From positions 1-64,000 of the forward strand of contig AJFK01001053.1 in assembly GCA_000467715.1 (NCBI GenBank): DNA of 64,000 nt, written 5' to 3'. Positions 47,987 to 58,876 of the stretch are shown here, piece by piece. This DNA comes from Hysterium pulicare CBS 123377. Its lineage: Eukaryota > Ascomycota > Dothideomycetes > Hysteriales > Hysteriaceae. How positions within the stretch are numbered: the stretch's first letter is position 1; the number at the start of each line of letters is the position of its first letter. The notes below the pieces were generated by a model. That model was not told where the DNA came from and ran no database searches. It saw only the letters and a list, made by a program, of their open reading frames with translations. A program made the position numbers and the translations under genes.

Positions 47987-49567
47987 TCACGAGTCCCAGA
48001 TCGGTCCATAAGCTGGTATACCGCGAGATTCCAAGCCATAGACGACTTCACGGGTGACTTTGGCATTGCTCAGCACGAAGACTGCCTCAGCGTCGCATTC
48101 GACGTATGTCTGGTAGGCGAGCAGAACGAGATTTTGTCTCCCTTCGACCTTCGTATCGATAATCCTGACGCAGGGATCAAGTTCATGCACGCGGTCATTG
48201 ATCGCCTTCCCGAATGTTTGCAGTGGGCCGGCTGCGCTCCATATAAGGCGACAGACTTGATCTTTCGGGCGGCCGGTCAGGTAGTGAAGGCAAGGGCCAA
48301 TCCCTGAGCCCGTAGTCACCATGACAATGCGGCGGAAAATACATCCCATGCTGAGGACGCCGGGTTTCGTGAAGCCTTTGACCCAGTATTTGGGTCTTGG
48401 GTTTGGTATTTGTTGACGCGTCCAGTCGCCTGCGCTGGAGATGACCATTGATGCACCGCTGTGGCCAGGAGACGCCGGGAAGGTGGCGAAGGGATGCCAT
48501 TCTAGAAGTGGAGAAGTGGATATAGATAAACAGCTGAATTGGCTAACTTTGTTTTCGAATTGAAGGCGGAGTGCGTGGTTTGATAGAACTTCGTGTTTGA
48601 AATCCCATCTTCTCAGGCGTAGCCATGGTAGGATAAGCAGGGTTGTTGTAATAATCAGGTTCCAGAATGTTGGCTGTTTTATGAGGACTTTTCTCAATGG
48701 GATACCGAGCATTTCACACTCTTCGTGGGACAGTACTAAGAACAGAGCCCAGAATAGCAGGATAGTGGCCCAGCCTGTGAAACGGTGCATAACTTCGAAC
48801 CAATCGTGAATTCGAGCACGAACGAAGGGCAATGAAAATACAATAATTAGAATTAGGTTGGATTGGATAACCCATACTAGGACCAAAGCAGGTATTGAAT
48901 AGAGTCGGCGCCAGGCGTAGTCCGTCGTGATCATTATAGTGAGAATTGTAAACCACAAGGTACCGGCAACGGCTGTGCCGCTATGCACTCCGCCATGGGC
49001 ATATATCTTTGCAACAAGACGTCTAAGTCGCAAAGGTGCAATCCAGGGAACTAACCAAGAGGTGCGGTAAAGAGCATTGACGAAGAAGTCTTGTCGGATA
49101 AGGATAGCTGCTAGAAAATTCGTAGAAGCTGCCGTTGACATAGTTCCGTGATGGACCTCTCGGAACTTATATCTTGCTAATATAACAAGTAAAGCAATGA
49201 CATTGGCTAGAAATACGATAGAGAAGAGTCGTCGGTAAACTGTGAAATAAGTGTATCGAAGGCCACGAAACAATGGGCAGTACCTCTTCAAAGGTAGCCC
49301 GTTTTTATCATCCACCGCTAGAGATTCTGTGTCTGATACAGAGAGGACTTCGATGAGGATTTTGCTTCTCTCTGAGTCGTACGAAGAACACCGCGTGGAA
49401 GAGCCGGCCTTTCCAAGCTCGTCGGATGGTTTGGATTTGGTATGATGGGAGTCGGCATCACTGTGGAAAGCCGGCCCTCGAGGCGAGGCCGAGTTCGATA
49501 GGGCCTTTGACTCGATATGAATACTATCTTTGAGCGGGTCCCCATGATCATTCCGATTTTGAGACAT
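47987..49567 (-). CDS. TmpA-like integral-membrane flavoprotein oxidoreductase
   Basis: A single exon of 526 aa. A polar N-terminus (~100 residues) is followed by about six membrane helices (RRLFSIVFLANVIALLVILA, LVLVWVIQSNLILIIVFSL and others). His residues lie in HGGVHSG and in MHRFTGWA. The C-terminal third is a ferredoxin-NADP reductase-like module: HPFATFPASPG as the FAD-binding start and MVTTGSGIGPCLHYL as the nucleotide loop. This is the layout of Aspergillus TmpA, a membrane oxidoreductase linked to conidiation signalling, and of its relatives. The electron acceptor and signal are unknown. A TATA box lies 90 bp upstream. Confidence 0.82.
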   Translation of the reverse strand: MSQNRNDHGDPLKDSIHIESKALSNSASPRGPAFHSDADSHHTKSKPSDELGKAGSSTRCSSYDSERSKILIEVLSVSDTESLAVDDKNGLPLKRYCPLFRGLRYTYFTVYRRLFSIVFLANVIALLVILARYKFREVHHGTMSTAASTNFLAAILIRQDFFVNALYRTSWLVPWIAPLRLRRLVAKIYAHGGVHSGTAVAGTLWFTILTIMITTDYAWRRLYSIPALVLVWVIQSNLILIIVFSLPFVRARIHDWFEVMHRFTGWATILLFWALFLVLSHEECEMLGIPLRKVLIKQPTFWNLIITTTLLILPWLRLRRWDFKHEVLSNHALRLQFENKVSQFSCLSISTSPLLEWHPFATFPASPGHSGASMVISSAGDWTRQQIPNPRPKYWVKGFTKPGVLSMGCIFRRIVMVTTGSGIGPCLHYLTGRPKDQVCRLIWSAAGPLQTFGKAINDRVHELDPCVRIIDTKVEGRQNLVLLAYQTYVECDAEAVFVLSNAKVTREVVYGLESRGIPAYGPIWDS

Positions 49568-51276
49568 CTTGCTAAGGTTGATAACGAAAGGGGCGATGAC
49601 CGGAAGGTGCCAAGTCTATAGAAAATGAGGGAAGTGTATAGCGGGAGACATGCTTTATAACTGTGAGGGTTACGGAGACCTTAATGCAGGTGCAAGTGAA
49701 TGAAGGAGTGAGCTCCGTGTGCTAGCCAGGTCGCTGGGCTTCGGAGCACGTGGAATGCTCGTTTGAAAAGAGCACTCCACGGGTAGATGCCTTCCACCAG
49801 ATTACGCCATAGCCAGTTCATCTCATTTCCGGACTACCAAACTCACCTCGAATCGGCGGCTCCACCTTTCACCTTCGCTATGGAACGAAACCCAATGGTG
49901 CCCATCACCAAGCTATAACTCCAGTGGTAACGGTCGTTAACTCTCTCCAGTCGATTGGCTTCTTCAGGTGATTCCCTTTCTCTGCAACAAAGGACTGATT
50001 AGCAGTCCAGTTTTAGCATGTTTGTTTGTTGATGTTCTTGCTTCCCGACAGTGGGGTTTCATTCCAAGGGTTGTCTTGGCATCTGCTTTCATCTCTTCCT
50101 TTCCTGTAACGTGGTTATTTGTTCATCATTACGGCCAGACCCGCGGCAATGTAGATTAGCATACTCAGTTTTTGACCAGGAAAGGAGATCGGAGGTCGTT
50201 GCGCATGTTACACAGATGCGTGTAGGGATGCGGGGTGCAACGGCATTGCACAAATGTGGATGATGGCAACCCTTTTCAGCTGTCCCACAAGCCACGGTTA
50301 CGACTCGTGGACCAAAGCGTATGGGAGTATATGTCGTTGTGCATGTTGTTAGTGATGGCTCGATCAAGGATATCCAATGTGTAGAGGTGAGGTTGAAAAG
50401 ATCCCGAACGTAAGCAGAGTCTCCTGAAAGGGCTAGTCCTAGATAGGCAACGATCCTCGCACAAAGAATCACATCTGGCTTTTGATCTTATGTTTCTCCA
50501 TCACAGCTACACCCCAGGGAGAAGGTAATGAGAACTGGAGTTTTGGACCCAAACCGCTTGTCCTTGCACCGACCTCCATCATCCGTAGATTGTTCAGAAC
50601 CCACGGTTCAGCCACCAAATCAGTTTGTCTGAATCGAATCAATCTATAACGTAGAAACGTCATCAAGGTACTTATTTCAACCCCTATCTAGTAGCAAATC
50701 TACGCTCCGGCCGATACTTTAATTAATTAGAATACTTTATCTTTAATTAATAAACCATTTGAACATTAATATGAAATATATATATGTCGGTTCCCGCCTT
50801 AGTCCCGAGTGACGCATCCTTCAATCTTGTCAGACCGATCGTTCCCTTACTCGATGAATTGGAACTAGCTGCTGCATGTCATCTTAGCCTTCTTCAAAAC
50901 CAGGTACAGGCATGCTGTGTCTATGATCCGTGCGAAGAATGCACGCGTTTGTCTCTCCGACCTGGTACTCGGGTCCAGAAACCAGATTTAACGAGACTCA
51001 TTTTGCAAAACCGTTACACGGAAGGGGTGGCCTCCTTCCTTAGATTACAAGACTCTGCCAATTGTATCACGGACTTGAGAAACGTCAGGCTACAACCGTT
51101 GAGGTGCTGAGGGCTAAAGCGGTCGTGTATCAAAGCCACGAGATCGCATTCTGTATGTACTCATGTGACTGCCGACAACGGACGCAGACTCTGAAGACTC
51201 AGGATAGCAAGCCGGGAATGATACATCGCCCACCCTCGAATTCTCCGGCATTAACTCGTTGTGAAGGCAAACATCC
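49568..51276. other. intergenic region (1.7 kb)
   Basis: It holds the TmpA-like promoter (TATAAAG on the minus strand at 49654-49661) and an AT-rich patch at 50715-50785 with repeated ttaattaat. A 108-codon frame at 50784-51110 has no domain signs and is not called. Confidence 0.45.
49654..49661 (-). promoter_or_regulatory. TATA box of the TmpA-like gene
   Basis: The minus strand reads GTTATAAAGC about 90 bp before the ATG at 49567. Confidence 0.45.
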
Positions 51277-52223
51277 TCAATTTGAAAGAGTTTCTGTACC
51301 CTCGACCTTAGACATCGAGGGAAGAACCGTCTGACGCTCCGCATTATTGTTCAAGACTCTGCTCACCAACTCCTCCTCACCTTCTACCGGCGCTAGGACT
51401 GCTCTCCATTTCTCCGTGGTGATCAACATAGGTAGCGTATGCTTGATGCGTTCCAGCCACTCCTCCTTAGACTCCGACGTTATCTGAAGGTATTTATCGA
51501 ACGAGCTGTCAAGCCTGTCTCGGAATTTAGTGACTTGCACTTCCATGATCTCGAGATCTTTGGGGGTATATTGAGTAATGCTATATGGGGACGACTTCCA
51601 GAACTGGATGTACTTTTCGCGGCGCTCAAATCTCGTCGGCATGCAGACATCCTCTATGCATGCCCTGATATACAACTTCACCAGTTTTTCAGCGCTCGGG
51701 CCGGGGAACACTGTTTGTTGCTCTTGCTGTGCTTGTATGAGGCCAGCACTGTATGCGATGAGGTTGGCGGAAACGCTGCGAATTGATGGGTTGAAGGAGT
51801 AGTCCTCGTTGAACCGATAGAAGAAAATGGCTCGCGTGGTGTCCAGGTCTTGATCCGTTTTCCATGGCTCGTAACCGGCTGCTTCAATTTTGCCTCGGTT
51901 CTCGAAGAGCCAGGTGAGACCAATGTCAGAGGGAATGCTGTTACTAGAAGTCAGTTGAACTAATCTAGAAGAAGACTCGCAAACTGGATATACGGAAATT
52001 CGATTACTCACTGTTTCAGTACCGTCTTAGGAGACTGAGTGAGGATGCTATGTTTATGTTAGAATCATATTGCACCTCCGGATTTGAGGATTAAATGGTG
52101 ATCTTACTCCATGAAATCAAGGTCCGGTAAATGGCCCTTAGGGATCCCACGCGTTTTGCGTTCTAGCATCTTCGTGCCTGTCCAAGCTTTCTCCAGCGGG
52201 TTCCTCCAAGCTTCACTTGGCAT
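51277..52223 (-). CDS. orphan protein, tandem paralogue A
   Basis: Three exons: 52108-52223, 52012-52047 (36 nt) and 51277-51937, giving 270 aa. Both introns are in phase 2. It is a soluble helical protein with no signal peptide or membrane segment. Conserved with its neighbour at 53-54 kb are KTV-x2-H-(I/V)P-x-D, NR-x-KI, KTDQ-x2-D-x-TR and N-x-DY-x-F, then a block around LYIRACIEDVCMPTRFERRE and a late LPMLITTEKW. I recognise no known family or catalytic motif. Shared exon layout and ~30% likeness show that the two arose by tandem duplication and have diverged a lot. Confidence 0.7.
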
Positions 52224-53014
52224 GATTGCGAGTTTCTAAGGTGAGGTAGTTTGATAATGGAATTGATGGAGTAGAGAGGGCTCGGTTGCCCTGACTCCTT
52301 AACACTAGTTGAGTAACAAGTGAATTAGCAAGGTAGAGGGGAGCTACCACCTTTTCACTGGTTCACTTTTGCGGTCGAATACATGAACTGATTCACAACA
52401 GGTGCCATTTTTTGTCGTACTATGGACTTCCAAAGCTGCCTAAGTGTAGGTAGATCCTATTCTATAAGCTTGCTTCTAAATTATCTTAAGGATGGCAACT
52501 TGCTTTAATACCTCGTACTAAGGTTGAATCGGCTTTGCAGGCTGGTAGAAAAGAGGGTGGTAGGCGCAGACCTCCCCTCCAAAAACGACGAATCATGACC
52601 CCACCCTGTGATTGTTCACAACAAGGTACCCCCAAAGAATCTGAGAGTAAGCGATGTATTGTCATGTTTTCGATCTTGCATAGCTGGCTAGAGCTCTGAA
52701 TAGCTTTCGGTCAAGTACTCCCTCACGTCATGAAATACTAGCATTGAGTAGTTTTACAGAGAAGTTATGAAGTAGTCGTGACGAGCCAAATTCGCGGAAT
52801 CTAATAAAAGGCAGTGCCCATTTTGAATGACTATCCGAATACGCAGTTACAGATTAGGTATAGAGGAAAGAATTGAAGTAGGAGAAGAGAGACACATGAA
52901 GTATTGGAAGAGTAAGGGTCTTACTACTCATTAGAGAATAAAGGACTTGCTTGAGACATAAAGAAACATGGGTAAAGAGTACGTCCTGTCAGCGACTGTC
53001 GTGATAGGAGCCAC
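52224..53014. other. spacer between the tandem paralogues
   Basis: 791 bp without a supported frame. It carries the promoter of paralogue A and the 3' flank of paralogue B. Confidence 0.5.
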
Positions 53015-54110
53015 TCACGTTGCCTTTTCATACAAGCCTTTGATCAGAGCCTTTGCTCGAAGAGGTTTCATCTCCCTGAAAACAACCCCATCGTCCGCCA
53101 ACCTCTTCAACCTCTTCTTTTCCATTCCCGAATACGGAAGCTTTAAATCGTCACCGTACTCACCGAGATAAGCCTCAAGAGCAGCTACCAGCGGGTTGTT
53201 GGCTAAATCGTCTTTAGCAGACGAAGTTGCAACAATCTTTTCATCGAAGACTTCTCCCAGATTGGTTTCGACCTTGCCGTCGGTTGGTTGTGGCATGAGA
53301 ATCTCGTGACAGGTCTTGCCCGAGAGTAACAAGACTGGTACGATGGGGCCGATGCGAGACTCGTACGCATCAACGGTCTCATTCTTCTGCTTCATCCATG
53401 TGTCTTTCTCACCCTCCACTTCCTTCCGCAGACGCTGGCATTCTTTCTTGATTCGATCGCGAGCAGACCCGGTGAACTTGAAAAGGTCATAATCACAACG
53501 TCCCCAGCACTTGATGAAGTCTTCCCTGCATACAAAGTCTGTTGGTGTCCGAACATACTCGATGCATGCTTTGAGGTACAGTTGCGCAAATTCTTCGGCT
53601 TCAGAGTCGGGATATTTGGATTTCTGACTAGCGAAGAGGGCGGCGATGATGGCGACGTTGAATCGAGCTACATCTTCTTGGATGGCGAACGTGTAGTCAT
53701 GGTTGAGACTCCAGAACCATATGCATCTTGTGATATCATGGGACTGATCGGTTTTCTCGGGCTGACGGCTAGCCTGGTCGATTTTGTCGCGATTCTTCAA
53801 CAAGAATTCTAGTTGCAGATCTTTGGGAACACTATAGGGAACAAGTCAGAAATAAGTCCAACTCGAGGTTTAACGTCATAGATCCGAGATTGTAGATTCT
53901 ATCCACGCTCGACGTACTGGGAAGACACAGTTTTGGAGGTTTGATTCAGGATGCTGACCATGTATTAGTACCATGACATAAACGCTATTAGAGGTATTGA
54001 ACTCACTCCGAAAGTTCAAGACCCCGCTTGAGGCCTCTGGGAACATTCCCGAGCTTCCTGGAGAGGAGTTCACTCATGACTTCCTTGCGAGCCTCATTTA
54101 TGTCCTCCAT
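53015..54110 (-). CDS. orphan protein, tandem paralogue B
   Basis: Three exons: 54007-54110, 53918-53953 (36 nt) and 53015-53831, giving 318 aa. Introns have the same positions and phase (2) as in paralogue A, and the middle exon has the same length. The N-terminus MEDINEARKEVMSELLSRK is charged. Shared blocks are KTV-x2-HVP-x-D, NRDKI, EKTDQ and DITR, then LYLKACIEYVRTPTDFVCRE. It has a C-terminal extension of about 60 residues beyond A, rich in Leu/Lys and ending RAKALIKGLYEKAT. The stop lies within a GTGAGT donor-like sequence, so a further exon cannot be excluded. No function is assigned. Confidence 0.7.
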
Positions 54111-54693
54111 TTCCAACACGGCCGGTGTCAGGTCGAGCCGGGAGGCCTTGGAGGGGAATAGAGAATCTGAATGTTGTAGCACCTGGTTTGACGATGAATT
54201 GTTTATGTAGAGTTCAAAAGGGAGTTGAGAAACTAAAAAGAGCGGGTAACTTGAATGACGTAGCACCACTACTGGAGCAATTCACTCATTTGTTGCCATG
54301 CTAAGCTATTCTAGACTAAATTATGAGCAAAATAATTGCGGCCTTTAGTTCTTTCAGATGAACAAGTTCTTAGGTCTTTCTCAGGTCTGGGCTACTGCAG
54401 AAGGCTTGAGGAGACCAGGATTAGGTGCGACGTGATGGATGACGATGAAGAAAGCTGATGAAAATAGCCTGACAGATCAGAGAGAAATTAAAACTGTCAG
54501 ATCTCTTAACTTTATCCCACCATGCATGCCACGCACATCCGAATGCAAAGGAACGTCAATAGCCAGTATGATTGTGTGATAGGTTTACTAAAGTTTTGAG
54601 TTCTGCGGATGAACCAGATTCAACAGGTGGAAACCTGCACCCAGCCCCTCTAATCCGCCGTCGCCCGTGTCCTACCATTCCAATCTCTCACCA
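54111..54693. other. intergenic region
   Basis: Promoter side of paralogue B. An upstream in-frame stretch to 54269 looks like leader. No other gene. Confidence 0.5.
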
Positions 54694-55119
54694 TTAGGCT
54701 CGGTTTCCACAGCCATTTCCAGTCTGGCAACAAGGCACTCCCGTGTTGGCATCTGGTGCACAAGATTTGTTTCCGCACTAGATGCAAGGTCAGACAAGTC
54801 GGGGTTGCGGCGACATGAAGTTACATACTTGCTGGAGATACGCAAGGGTACTTGAATCTCCATCACATATGAGAAGAGTATTGTAGACAGCCGGATCATC
54901 AGGGCTTGTGCAGTAAGCAATCGAGGAGCAGAGGATGTTAGCGATGTAGCCTGGGTCGTATCCTACAATCGAGGTCAGCTTGAGGGCAGAGCAGATATTG
55001 AGAAATGTGAGACTACCGTGACTGTATATAAGATTCGCCGCACAATAAGACTGTCCAGGTGAACATGACGCTGCAATGGTCACGGATATGAAAGGAATGA
55101 ATGCGGGAAGGAGTTTCAT
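54694..55119 (-). CDS. small secreted cysteine-rich protein (10 Cys, candidate effector)
   Basis: Three exons: 55017-55119, 54829-54962 and 54694-54777, giving 106 aa. The signal peptide MKLLPAFIPFISVTIAAS probably ends near residue 19. The mature ~87 residues hold ten cysteines: SCSPGQSYC, then LC and YC, IC, and the C-terminal cluster QQCGNKSC with VPCCQTGNGC. The last exon contributes five of the ten, which supports the splice model. Size, secretion and an even cysteine number suggest a disulfide-tight apoplastic protein of the effector or antimicrobial kind. I cannot name a family. It sits beside the orphan tandem pair in an accessory stretch. Confidence 0.7.
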
Positions 55120-55869
55120 GATGAGAGGAAAGTGTATTTCGTTGTAGTCCTTTGAGAAAAGGAAGGGATCTGTACTGATCATTTGAAGCCTTTTATGGCT
55201 TACGGATGACAGACGGCGTTAAGGACCAGAATGATGGATCATGGTATTTTTGTTTGCTTGAAGCGCCGTCATCTGCGGCACAGGATTGTCTAAGACCATC
55301 CATTTCGTCCTTTGAGAGGTACTCGCCCACTTTTAGAATAAACAGAAATATGGTAGACATACATCATCTACCCAAACATTGAGTTACATGATGACGCTGA
55401 TGCCATGTGGAAGGCAGAGAATCGATGAGAATGAAAGATGACTTGGAGCTGTGATTGCGTGTCTACTAGTAGTCCTCGGCATAGCCTGCGCGATATGTTT
55501 AACCAGAGGATCGTGACCATATTCTTGTAGCACAACATGAGCCTCAGGCCGAAATATGTGGATGTTGGAGAAAGGTGGGGTTAGTTTGTGCCATTCTTCG
55601 GTGAAACGGGTACAAAATGTGACGATAGAGTAAGAAATACGTGTTCAAGGACAGTACGAATCGGCTATCCAGTGTACCTAGGAGCATTCAATAAGCGTGA
55701 GATGAAGACTGGCATCGATCGTTGGAAGAACGAAAGGAGGTGCATGTTATCGGCATACCCGATTCTCCGTTCCGGCGGCTCATTCCGTGCGGAGCTTGAA
55801 AGCTGGCTCCAACATGCCCACCAACATCAATCATGCGATAATGTCACTCGTTGGAGCTTCGAGAGAATA
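55120..55869. promoter_or_regulatory. divergent promoter region, secreted protein and OTU gene
   Basis: A palindrome-like aagcc-ataaaa-ggctt at about 55186-55201 on the minus strand could serve as the secreted gene's TATA region, about 70 bp from its ATG. The frame upstream of the OTU start is open but looks like leader. Confidence 0.35.
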
Positions 55870-56865
55870 ATGGATCCTTCCGAAACCCCCGAATCCCTTC
55901 AATCCCGCCACCGCAAGGAACAACGCGACCTCGTAGCCCGAATAACGCAGAAGAAAAAGTCAGCAACGAAGAAAACACGAAAGGGTGTCAACGATGAATG
56001 CGAGAGACTTGAAGCTGAATTGAAAGAGCGACAAGCACAAGAGTTAGCAGCACTAGGTGAACAGAGCACTGAGGATAAAGAAAGTCTAGAGAAGGCTGGA
56101 AGGAATGATATAAACGAATCTCAAGATGCTGCGGCGGAAAAGACCAATGGGGTAGAGAAGTCACTTCAGGACTTGTCAATATCATCACATCAACAGGAGG
56201 AGACCCCAGGTTCTCCACCCCAATCGGCCGATGGACCTCGTAAAAAGCCCAACCGAGCCAAAGCGCGTCTCGCTCGTCGCGCGGCTGAACAAGATGCTCT
56301 TGCCACACAAGCAGCTGCTGAAGCCGCATCCCTTCCTGATCTGCGAGAACAAGAGCGATCACGGATGAAGCAACATTTTGGTAAATATGGTCTGCAGGAG
56401 AAAGAGATTAGAGCAGATGGACACTGCTTATATGCTGCAGTAGCAGATCAAATGGAGGTGGCAGGTTTAGGGCTCCAACCAAAGATAAAGCCCACCATAA
56501 TCAAGGAACAATCGAATGGAGAAGAGGAGAAGTTACCAGTATACAAAGTCACCAGACATGCAGCTGCTGACTTCATTGAGCGGAACCCGGACGAGTTCGT
56601 GGGATTTATGGAGGAGCCATTGGATGATTACCTGCGAAAGATACGAGATACTGGAGAATGGGGAGGACACATGGAATTGATGGCTCTCGCAAAGACATAT
56701 GGGGTCAAGATACACGTTCTGCATGGAGATGGGACGGTCAACGAGATTGGACCTGGGGAAGACTCCGCAGTCCCGGAAGACGAGCAAAAAGTCATCTGGT
56801 TGGGATACTATCGACATGGGTTTGGTCTTGGAGAACATTATAACTCCCTTCGCAAGATCCCTTGA
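55870..56865 (+). CDS. OTU2: OTU-family deubiquitinase (Otu2/OTUD6-like)
   Basis: A single exon of 331 aa. The N-terminal ~180 residues are highly charged coiled coil (LQSRHRKEQRDLVARITQKK). The OTU domain follows: catalytic Asp-Gly-His-Cys in IRADGHCLYAAVADQM with Cys near residue 186, and the catalytic His in GLGEHYNSLR near 323. The GGHMELMALAKTYGVKIHV block is typical of the OTUD6/Otu2 branch. It cleaves ubiquitin and in yeast acts on ribosome-linked ubiquitin in the cytosol. The start MDPSETPE is preferred over the open upstream frame, which reads like leader. Confidence 0.93.
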   Translation: MDPSETPESLQSRHRKEQRDLVARITQKKKSATKKTRKGVNDECERLEAELKERQAQELAALGEQSTEDKESLEKAGRNDINESQDAAAEKTNGVEKSLQDLSISSHQQEETPGSPPQSADGPRKKPNRAKARLARRAAEQDALATQAAAEAASLPDLREQERSRMKQHFGKYGLQEKEIRADGHCLYAAVADQMEVAGLGLQPKIKPTIIKEQSNGEEEKLPVYKVTRHAAADFIERNPDEFVGFMEEPLDDYLRKIRDTGEWGGHMELMALAKTYGVKIHVLHGDGTVNEIGPGEDSAVPEDEQKVIWLGYYRHGFGLGEHYNSLRKIP

Positions 56866-56933
56866 GCCACCTGACCAAATGCTGATGCCATAACCAAGAC
56901 ATCGACTTTCGTCATCAAGCGAGGACGCCTTTA

Positions 56934-57844
56934 CTACTTATGTATCCAAATGCTCACCCAGTCGGTCCCCTCTCCCACTTTATGTGTCCGTTCAGGTTGC
57001 CAATGTGCAATCCTCGCCAATTGGAGGTCATTCTCCCTCTTCGGTTCTGCACGTATCACGTTCCAACCATCGTCATAAGAGACCTCCTCACCCGGCGCCG
57101 CAAACAATTCTTCGTATACTATAGGCGGTACAGCCCATGGAGGACCACCAGATGCAGGTGGTTTGTGGGTGGGGAATTCGAGACAGATGAGGTGGCCGGT
57201 GGGTGATAGAAGCTGAGACATGCGGCGAGCCCAAGAAGAGCGGAGTTCTGGTGGAAGTGCACATAAAAACTGCAAGGTAGAGAAGACGAATTAGCGTCTA
57301 GACATTCAATTGCGTCCATGATGGACAATATTGCCGTAGTACATACCGTGCAATCATAGATCAGGTCAAAACCTTCTCCAATTTTGCCATTGACTTCCCC
57401 AGCCCAATCATCCTTGAAGAAATCACCAATCACACACTTCATCTCCCCTTTCCCAACTTTCTCGTCTCCGACAACATATTCCTTCCTTCCCTCCTTGTCT
57501 GCCTGAGCCATAAACTCATCACAAGCCTTCTTCGCGTTGGAAGACGACTCAATTCCATAGGCATCATATCCAAATCTGGCTAACAACACTACATCATAGC
57601 CCTTCCCGCAACCTGGGACTAGAGCTCTCTTCCTCTTTCCATCCGACTTCAACGGTGATCCAAATATATCCTTTCGATCTGTGATTGTATCCGTGAGGGC
57701 TGGATTTGGGACACCACGATCCCATGGGAGGAAATCTTGAGTCCTCCACAGATCGTCCCAGCGTTGTTGATGGTCGGAGACATCGTAGTTGAGGAAGTGT
57801 TGTCGGAGGCGTTCTGGCATTTGGGGTTTGCTGGGGTTGGCCAT
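56934..57844 (-). CDS. TPMT-family thiol/thiopurine methyltransferase
   Basis: Two exons: 57347-57844 and 56934-57269, giving 277 aa. A SAM-dependent class I fold: WDDLWRTQDFLPWDRGVPNP at the start and the SAM motif ALVPGCGKGYDVVLLARFG. Later marks are GFDLIYDCT, split by the intron from FLCALPPELR, and HLICLEFPTHKP. The family methylates small thiols, halides or related xenobiotics in the cytosol. Fungal members often detoxify thiols or act in gliotoxin-type chemistry, but no such cluster is seen here. It is convergent with the OTU gene, only 68 bp apart. Confidence 0.92.
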
Positions 57845-58876
57845 TGCGGAGACGAATAGATTTGATCAATTGAGAGTTCAATGGGTAGAGGTTGGGTGGA
57901 ATATGTATGTGTTGTATGATTAGTGATTTGGGTGGTACAGGAGTTGGAGCTATGACAAAGAGAGTATGAATAGCTTTGAAGCGCCGGATGAAGGTACCAA
58001 TAGCTTGCAATTGGATTTCGTCCCAACTACAGTTTTGAAGACTCGATGTAATCACAGCTGTTTTAATAGATTCCCGCGGTGACCATCACCACACTGCGAC
58101 ATGATGTTGAGCTTCCTATCCAGGTTCGCACTCGCAGAAACTAATGAGGGGTTCCATGGACCGAGTTCCCTTCAAATCTGGTGCAGGGATCTACCCGAGA
58201 GCGCCAACACGATGGATTCTTTTATCACCGACATGAATAAGCCCCGTTCTTGTGCTGGATTCCCGAGAATCTTGATATTTGGCTTTTCGACGTTTGATGC
58301 CCGTTGTTGTGCAACATCACAACATATCCAAAACCACATTCAAGGCGGTGGAAAAGGATAAACGATTGCAGGAAAAGGGCACGCATCGTTCATGGAATTG
58401 GCAAGGTGAACGGGTCGCACGGATCAGATCTGGGCGGTGAACGATGGCAGCAAAAAGGCTTGAGCTCGGGATTCAGTCTTGCTGCGAGAATCGGCTCCTC
58501 GGCAACTATCGCCCTTCAACACGGCTCAACGTCAACGGCAATTGGTCCGTTGACTCAAAATAGCGACGATGATTCGAGTCTTTTATCCCCGGTGCGAGCC
58601 ATCCTCCCATGAGCTCTGCAGATGCGCTAGAGGGAGTTTGGCTGGGACTATGGATGGCGAAGTTACTTTTATGGGGAGGGCTCCCAGGTGAGTAGCTGAC
58701 TTCAATTCTCTTATGATACTCCATACTTGAAAGCAAATGGTATATTGCCTAGCTGATACCTTATCTAAAGGACCTTTCTCACACTGATCTCTGAACATTG
58801 ACATTGTCGTTTCATCACCCTCCACGACGTCATCCCATTGCATCTGAACTCTAAAACATCTCCAACGACCACGAGG
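57845..58876. promoter_or_regulatory. divergent intergenic region (1 kb)
   Basis: Between the methyltransferase (-) and the MFS gene (+). No gene-like frame. Control sites for both are expected here. Confidence 0.45.

Noticed and set aside
50784-51110. 108-codon plus-strand frame
   Set aside because: It starts inside an AT-rich patch; composition and lack of any motif argue against a gene.
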